A DNA stretch of 64,000 nt, from contig CM069871.1 of assembly GCA_036172665.1 (NCBI GenBank), positions 62,246,713-62,310,712 of the forward strand. Direction: 5' to 3'. This document shows, in pieces, positions 58,289 to 64,000 of this stretch; position 1 is the stretch's first letter, and each line of letters starts with the position of its first letter. A program made the position numbers and the translations under genes. This stretch comes from Prosopocoilus inquinatus. Taxonomy: Eukaryota > Arthropoda > Insecta > Coleoptera > Lucanidae. The notes below the pieces were generated by a model, which was given only the letters and a program-made list of their open reading frames with translations, did no database searches and had not been told where the DNA came from.

Positions 58289-60239
58289 TATACCGGCTGT
58301 TTCAAATTGGGTGTGCACTGAAGGGATATCCAAAACCGTAAGAGATACAAATATGGTTAAATGGAAGAAAAGTTGCACGAATCAATGCCTAATTTGTATC
58401 CATCGAGAGAATGATTTTTTTCTTATTTCTTCTTGAGATATTAATAAAAATGTAAAAAAAATCGATTTTCTTTTTCTCTCTGTATCTCTTTTATTATACT
58501 TAATTTTGAAATTCTAATTTAGCTTTCTACAGGCACTTTTTGATTCTGCTTGGAATAGGAGTAATAGAATTGAAGTCAAACGTTTCGTCTTTTCAGGACC
58601 ATCATCAGTTTCTATTTTTTAAATACAGCTTATGTCTTTTTATTATTCTCTTCGATGGTATTTTTTCTCCTGATTGTAATGATATATCACACTTAATAGT
58701 TGATATTAATTTGAAGCTTAAATAATTCAGATTCTATATGAAAATTTTTAATACATAATTTCAAATTTTTGGTTCATTTTCTTATCTTTTTATTACTCTA
58801 GTCGATAGCATTTTTTCTGGTGATTTCAGTAATACTTAATACCTTTTTTCAAGCAAAGTTAGAATATGACAAAAAAAGCTGACAGTTTTGTAATGTTTTT
58901 CTTAATAAGTAAATTTATTCCTAACCACTTTTTCTATTTGTTAAGTATTAGCGACTAACATTCAGTTGGAAAATTCAATAAATATTGACTAAATGATATT
59001 AGGTGGTTAACACAAACCAAATAAACAGCTGAGTAAACATATTAAATTACAAGAACAAAATAAATAAGTTGAATAAAAATTATAGAAGAACATGAGTTTG
59101 TGAAATAAAGAAAGTGAAATAAATAAATTAAAGTAAATCCTCAAAATGTCCTTCACTGTTTTCAAAACACACATTCGTTCTTAATCCTATGTGTTGTTTA
59201 GCGTGTCGAACATGAATTCGTGAAATACTTTTGTAAGAATCTAATATTCGCCTTCTTAGTTCCTCCTTATTATTTATCTTAATGCTAATCACTGTCTCGA
59301 TGTCCAAAATACCTACTTTATCCTGTTTAGATTATGGATGGTGGTCCCAATATAACTTGCCAACACTTCAACGGATCAAAACGAGTGGCAATATTTAGTG
59401 CCATTTTTGGACTTAACCATATTTAAAAAAAAAATAAAGATAATGAAGTGTTGAGAGCCACTGAGTGCTAAAGAAATTTTTAAATAATTACATTGTTGTA
59501 GAAAATATCTTTCAAATTTATCACAAAAATATTTGTTTTTGGCTGCCAATGTCTTTGTAAAAGGCACTATTCTGTAATATCTAAATATTTTTAGTATAAT
59601 TAGTATTCACTTTGTCTTTTAACTCTACAGTGCGAGTCAAAATTAAAAACTAGTCTTTCTCATTCCTATACCAATATATATGTATATATATATAATCTAA
59701 CAAGTTATATTAGAACCAATAGATATTTGTTGGTAAAAATTAATTTTCGCAAGTGCAGTGCATTATTAAAATAACGGTACAGAAAAACTTTAAATAGTTT
59801 ATTATAATTTACACTATAGCTAAGAAAGTGAACTAAAAATTTGAAATTATGTATTAAATAAAATTTTCATATAAAAATCTGTATTATTTAAGCTTCAGAT
59901 TAATATCAACTATTAAGTGTGATATATCATCGTAGTCAGGAGAAAAAATGCTATCGAATAGAACAATAAAAAGACATAAGTTGTATTTAAAAAATCGAAA
60001 CTAATGGTGATCGTGGAAAGACGAAACGTTTGACTTCAATTCTATTACTCCTATTCGAAGCAGAATCAAAAAGTGCCTGTAGAAAGCTAAATTAGAATTT
60101 CAAAATTATGTATAATAAAAAAGATACAAAGAGAAGAAGAAAATCGATTATTTTACATGTTTATTAATATCGCAAGAAGAAATAAGAAAAAAATCATTCT
60201 CTCGATGGATACGAATTGATTTGAAACACCCGGTATATA
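58287..60239. mobile_element. Foldback element containing repeat unit B2
   Basis: The ends TATATACCGG-C-TGTTTCAAAT and the near reverse complement ATTTGAAACACCCGGTATATA begin long inverted arms: 58287 to about 58792 and about 59830 to 60239, with shared blocks such as GAAGTCAAACGTTTCGTC, TTTCTACAGGCACTTTTTGA and ATATCACACTTAATAGTTGA. The 740-bp unit B2 sits between the arms. Confidence 0.8.
58917..59653 (-). mobile_element. Repeat unit B2 (copy of 54389-55127)
   Basis: Nearly identical to B1, apart from a 9-10 base deletion after TTCAGTTG and small indels. The minus-strand transposase-tail fragment is at 59128-59331 and the second frame at 59376-59567. Confidence 0.8.
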
Positions 60240-60560
60240 GTAGTCTCCATAAAACGTGCCAAATTCCGACTGGTAACTCATCTTGTCAAAAAAGTGCAGC
60301 CTGACTATTTTTGAATCATTTTTGTTTAAAATAACATTAAAATAGAAAAATGTTGAGAGCCGTTGATTGCTAAAAAAAATTGCATTGCTACAGAAATTAT
60401 CTTTCAAAATTTGTCACCAGAATATTCGTTTCTAGCTACGTATATCTTTCCACAAGGCACTATTCAGTGATATTCAAACTTTTTTAGCATAATTAGCATT
60501 CAGTTTTTCTTTTAAACTACCAATGTAAGCCAAAAGTATCACCAGACTTTTTCATTCCTT
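60240..60560 (-). mobile_element. Diverged partial unit B3
   Basis: Aligns with 59340-59670 over blocks GTTGAGAGCC, ATTGCTAAAAAAA, AGAAATTATCTTTCAAA, AAGGCACTATTC, ATAATTAG-ATTCA. It follows directly on the right end of the foldback at 60239. Confidence 0.6.
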
Positions 60561-61567
60561 TACTCAAACTGACAATGAGTTATACGTTAATGATTGGCAC
60601 GTTACGTCTAAACCACCCGGTACGTTCACTTGATAAAATAAAAAAAATATATTTAGGACATTAAAATGAAATTAAATAATGCAAAGTCGAAATTCAGAAC
60701 CGCTGCACAGATTATATAATATAATTAGAACAATAAAACTAATTAATAGGTTTAGTTACGTTTATTTATAAAATCGCATAAATTCAAAATGGATTATATC
60801 AATCACAATGCAACTTGGAAACTTGCTACTTCTGCAAACCACTGAAAATACGTTGCAACGGGGACATTTGTTGTTGACACGGTCACTCTTCTTGTTGTAT
60901 CCTGCAAAAGCACTTGAATCGACTATTGAGAAGACAAGTTTAAAACGAGTAAGACGAATTATGTACAAGTAAATTTCACATTAAGAAATAACAAAAGCGG
61001 TATTTTCGTGTACTCTGTAGCGGATTGGGTTTGAAAAGGCGTGGTCAAAAGAAAACTATGCTTTCAAAATTAGTTCATTAGTTACAAAAGGACTCGTCGG
61101 AAGAACATCCTCCCTTCATAATTTTTAAGTTCTCTGCTGAAAATGTCTGCCTTTAACTACGAAATTTCACAAAAATTTTGCGCGCAACAACAACTCTTTT
61201 CGCTTCTTTCTCATACTTTTTCGAAACCCTTTTTAGTCCCGCAGTTGAATTTTCTTTTACGTTCCTGGCTTGTTTTAAAACGCCAGAAATAAACGACTCC
61301 TTTATCTGGATCGCAATAATCTATTCAGCCATTTTAGACCGTACTATTTTTTGATTAAGATTTCGTCCAATTTCCACAATAACATTTGAAGCAACAGCTT
61401 TTTGACTCTTCTGGACATGCAAAACGTGTTCTTTTTTTTATGTTTAAGAAATCTGATAATTATTTTTTATCCTGCGCATATTGTTTTAGTAATAATTGCC
61501 ATTTCAAGACTCACAGAAATAAATAACATGCACTTATACATACACATACGTATAGAATACTAGACAC
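60561..61567. other. A+T-rich non-coding stretch
   Basis: No gene, RNA or repeat boundary is recognised. Confidence 0.4.
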
Positions 61568-61575
61568 ATGTTGAA

Positions 61576-63573
61576 TAAGGTGACCATACTTCCCGATTTT
61601 GGCGAGACAGTCCCGGTTTTTAACAATTTATCCCGTGTCCCGCGGAGTTTTAAAAATGTCCCATTTTCTTGGAAAGAATATACTTCTTGCTTGGTTACAG
61701 AAAAAAATTCAAACAAGTGTTGCAGATTGAAATATGTACCTGGGAGATTATTCGATTCGCTAAGTTTTTTGTTTATTAATTTATTTATATGTTTAAGTTC
61801 TAGGTTTAGATAGTTAAGGTTAACAATTTATCAAATTTCGTGGTGTGCATTTTGTTATTTTATTAGAGAGTGTAGAGTATCTAAACACAAATATTCTGTT
61901 GTTTAGATAGAATAACAGACACAGAGGCGTAGTTACAGGGGTTGCAGGGATTGCAAAACAAACCGGTGCTAAGACGCCATGGACGCCTGTTCGAAGTCTA
62001 AAGTATCTTTTAGCCTGGTTCTCCAAAGTTTCACAAACACGGAAAGTGAATACTTCGTAGTCATATTTTAAAGATTTCAGAAAAGTGTATATTTTCAAAT
62101 ACAGAATAGTCTGAATTAAGTAAAAAAAAAGAACAAAGCAAGAAGAAAAACTAAGAGGATTGAATACAATTTTAAAACATGTGGAAAATGCTAAAAAAAA
62201 ATTTAAGCATCAATTTCAAATGATCGTCGTTTGTAGCGTCTTCTGTTACTCCGAGCCGTAAATTAGAATTGATTCCCAAGCAACTCTAAAACGTTAAGAA
62301 CATTCAAGGACGAAGTCCTCAAAAGAACTTCGAATAAATAAATTTCTTGACTTAAATAATTAAAGCGAAATAATTTACATATCTGTGATTTAGAAACACA
62401 TGTGTTGCCAATTATTGCTTTGAGTCATAACATTGTATTCTTTAATAACCGGAGAACAACTGAAAAACCTAAGAACGACGTTCTTGAAACGATTTTGAAT
62501 AAAAAATACATTTGTGGCACCATCTGTTATCACGAGTCTTTTTTATTTGTGAAATTCTTGTTAAAAAAAAAACAATTTCGAATAAACAAAATTGAAAGAA
62601 GGTCCAAAGAAATTTCAAACATACGTATGTGGCGCCGACCGTTAATCTATAACTGCAATTAATTTTGTATATTCTAATTCCGACAGTTTCGGCTGAAAAC
62701 AAATTTCAGAATGTTAAAAAACAATGTTTTTAAAACATATTTGAATAAAACTCATTTGCTCGCGCCGTCTGTTACCATGAGTCGAAATTTTGTCATTTAT
62801 ATTTGTAGGGAAACAATTTCTAAGCTACTGGAAATCGCTGAAAAAAATTCAAGAAATAATGTTACAAAAAACAATTTCGAATAAATAAAATTGAACAGAT
62901 ATGGTCAACAGAAAGTCATTTTAAACATAAGCAGCGCCATCTATTAATCTGTTCCCTTTGAATTTTGGAAGGCGGTTTCAAAACAGCTGAAAACAAATTT
63001 CTTCAAGAAAGAGTTTTAGAACTCCGCTTAGCGCTAGTTTTCAGGGGAGCTTCTCTAACCTGGAATTTTTACAGCTCTTGTCATTTTTTAGAAAAAGAAT
63101 AATCCAAGAAAAGCAATCAAGCAGTCTTGATTTATTTAGCGCTGAAAGTAAACAGCAAAAGAATTTTCTTTAGTTTTATTTACTGCTTTCCTGAAAAAAA
63201 GGTTTTTGACGTGTAACCCTCTTCTTCCGCGTGAAAGAGATGGTCTTATAGTATATAAAGTTATAAATGCTTTTGAAAATCTTGAAATTTGTTGCTTACA
63301 CAATTGATTACCTTCTAAAAAAATCAGTTAATTCAATTTGTTTCTGTAACCTGTTTGAGTAAGCTAATTGTCAATTTATTTTGCAATCTTGCAATAGCTA
63401 ATATGTACTTTACTCTAATTCATGTACAAAAATTTCAATGAGAGAGGGAGACTACATTTTTGTATAGAAATTAAAGCAAAGTATTGATTATTGAACACTC
63501 TTTAAAAGCAAATTTATTTTATTGGTTGGGTTATCCCATCCCAACTTACCGAAATTAAAATCTGGTCACCTTA
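61576..63573. mobile_element. hAT-like element, non-autonomous, with internal degenerate repeats
   Basis: Ends TAAGGTGACCA (61576) and TGGTCACCTTA (63563-63573) are inverted repeats. Flanks ATGTTGAA (61568-61575) and ATGTTAAA (63574-63581) match at 7 of 8 bases, fitting an 8-bp hAT target duplication. The left end continues TACTTCCCGATTTTGGCGAGA, a terminus common in hAT-like elements. Between about 62200 and 62990 there are about five decayed units of 130-180 bp, each with an AATTTCGAATAAA-like word and a GCGCCATCTGTTA-like word. No transposase is visible. Confidence 0.65.
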
Positions 63574-63581
63574 ATGTTAAA

Positions 63582-64000
63582 GCTTCTTGAGTGATTTAAC
63601 ATCGGTCATATTATATCACATTGTTTTTAGGAAACGTCACATGTGAAATGGAAATTTATAGGAGCTTCGACATTGCAAATTCTACTGCGGTTAAAACATG
63701 ATTTTAAAAGTTTACGACGTGACGTAAAAATTAGAGGTAAACTTCGCGACGAAAAGGATGATGATACCTTTAACAAAATTCGCGCGGATAAACTTTTGAT
63801 GTAACCAATCCAATTTATTTTTACTCGGTGATATCCATTAGGTTTACATGAAAGAGAAAAAATGTTTAAAATAGGTACATTTCGTACATTACATATTACA
63901 TTCAGTGCCAACTGATTTTGTGTATTTTATTAGCGAAGATATTCACGTCGAAAATAGCCTGAACTGCACTCTGTTCTTCGCGTAGGTACATAAAGTTTGC
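63582..64000. other. Right edge of window, no gene recognised
   Basis: A 94-codon minus-strand frame (63627-63911) has no known domain. Confidence 0.4.

Overview
The window is a 64 kb, A+T-rich, gene-poor stretch of an arthropod genome, most likely an insect and plausibly a beetle. This rests on the mix of degraded jockey/CR1-type and endonuclease-type LINEs, short gypsy-like solo LTRs, hAT elements with 8-bp target duplications, many foldback elements and intron-containing gene fragments. There are no long host ORFs and nothing prokaryotic. It reads as an intergenic region or very large intron layered with nested transposons. Host content I can support is small: two tandem tRNA-His(GTG) genes (48.0-48.4 kb), a cysteine-rich ORF on the minus strand (30.67-31.01 kb), and a tentative four-exon small-protein gene (12.7-15.0 kb).

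The most notable system is a family of short repeats carrying a well-formed type I hammerhead ribozyme. Six ribozyme copies lie at 9.90-9.97, 10.21-10.28, 10.36-10.42, 26.00-26.07, 30.17-30.23 and 30.44-30.51 kb. Each has CUGAAGA, a 5-bp stem II with a CAAGCA loop, GAA, a tiny stem III (ACAGCUGU), a GUC cleavage site and a 7-bp stem I extended by a long outer stem. At 9.9-10.2 kb two monomers are joined head to tail with a 312-bp period, as expected if the monomer passes through a circular RNA. Three insertions (9857-10599, 30129-30673 and a short fragment at 31331-31390) are each flanked by a perfect 12-bp direct repeat, and the multi-copy ones contain inverted monomers. This fits the retrozyme class of non-coding ribozyme retroelements, probably moved in trans by a Penelope-like or LINE reverse transcriptase.

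Layout: 1.78-3.99 kb, broken non-LTR retrotransposon (+); 4.65-5.84 kb, hAT-like non-autonomous element; 9.74-10.77 kb, 114-bp tandem repeat split by the hammerhead element; 12.7-15.0 kb, candidate small gene; 18.02, 19.81 and 42.96 kb, three related solo LTRs; 18.76-18.93 kb, near-perfect palindrome; 25.79-26.12 kb, second hammerhead locus; 30.1-31.5 kb, third hammerhead locus, cysteine-rich ORF and a foldback element carrying a fourth hammerhead fragment; 32.6-33.7 and 38.6-39.8 kb, paired copies of an unclassified 1.1-kb repeat; 35.6-36.7 kb, large foldback; 37.7-41.1 kb, a minus-strand LINE (ORF1 plus endonuclease) cut by later insertions; 45.7 kb, MITE; 46.2-47.1 kb, minus-strand reverse transcriptase remnant; 50.4-52.3 kb, iterated TTTGACAG motif; 53.3-55.7 kb, TIR-bounded reverse-transcriptase fragments in an A-B-A array; 58.2-60.6 kb, foldback holding another B copy; 61.6-63.6 kb, hAT-like element. 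The remaining stretches are A+T-rich sequence with occasional GC-rich islands in which I recognise no gene. All homologies come from reading the sequence; no searches or folding programs were run.
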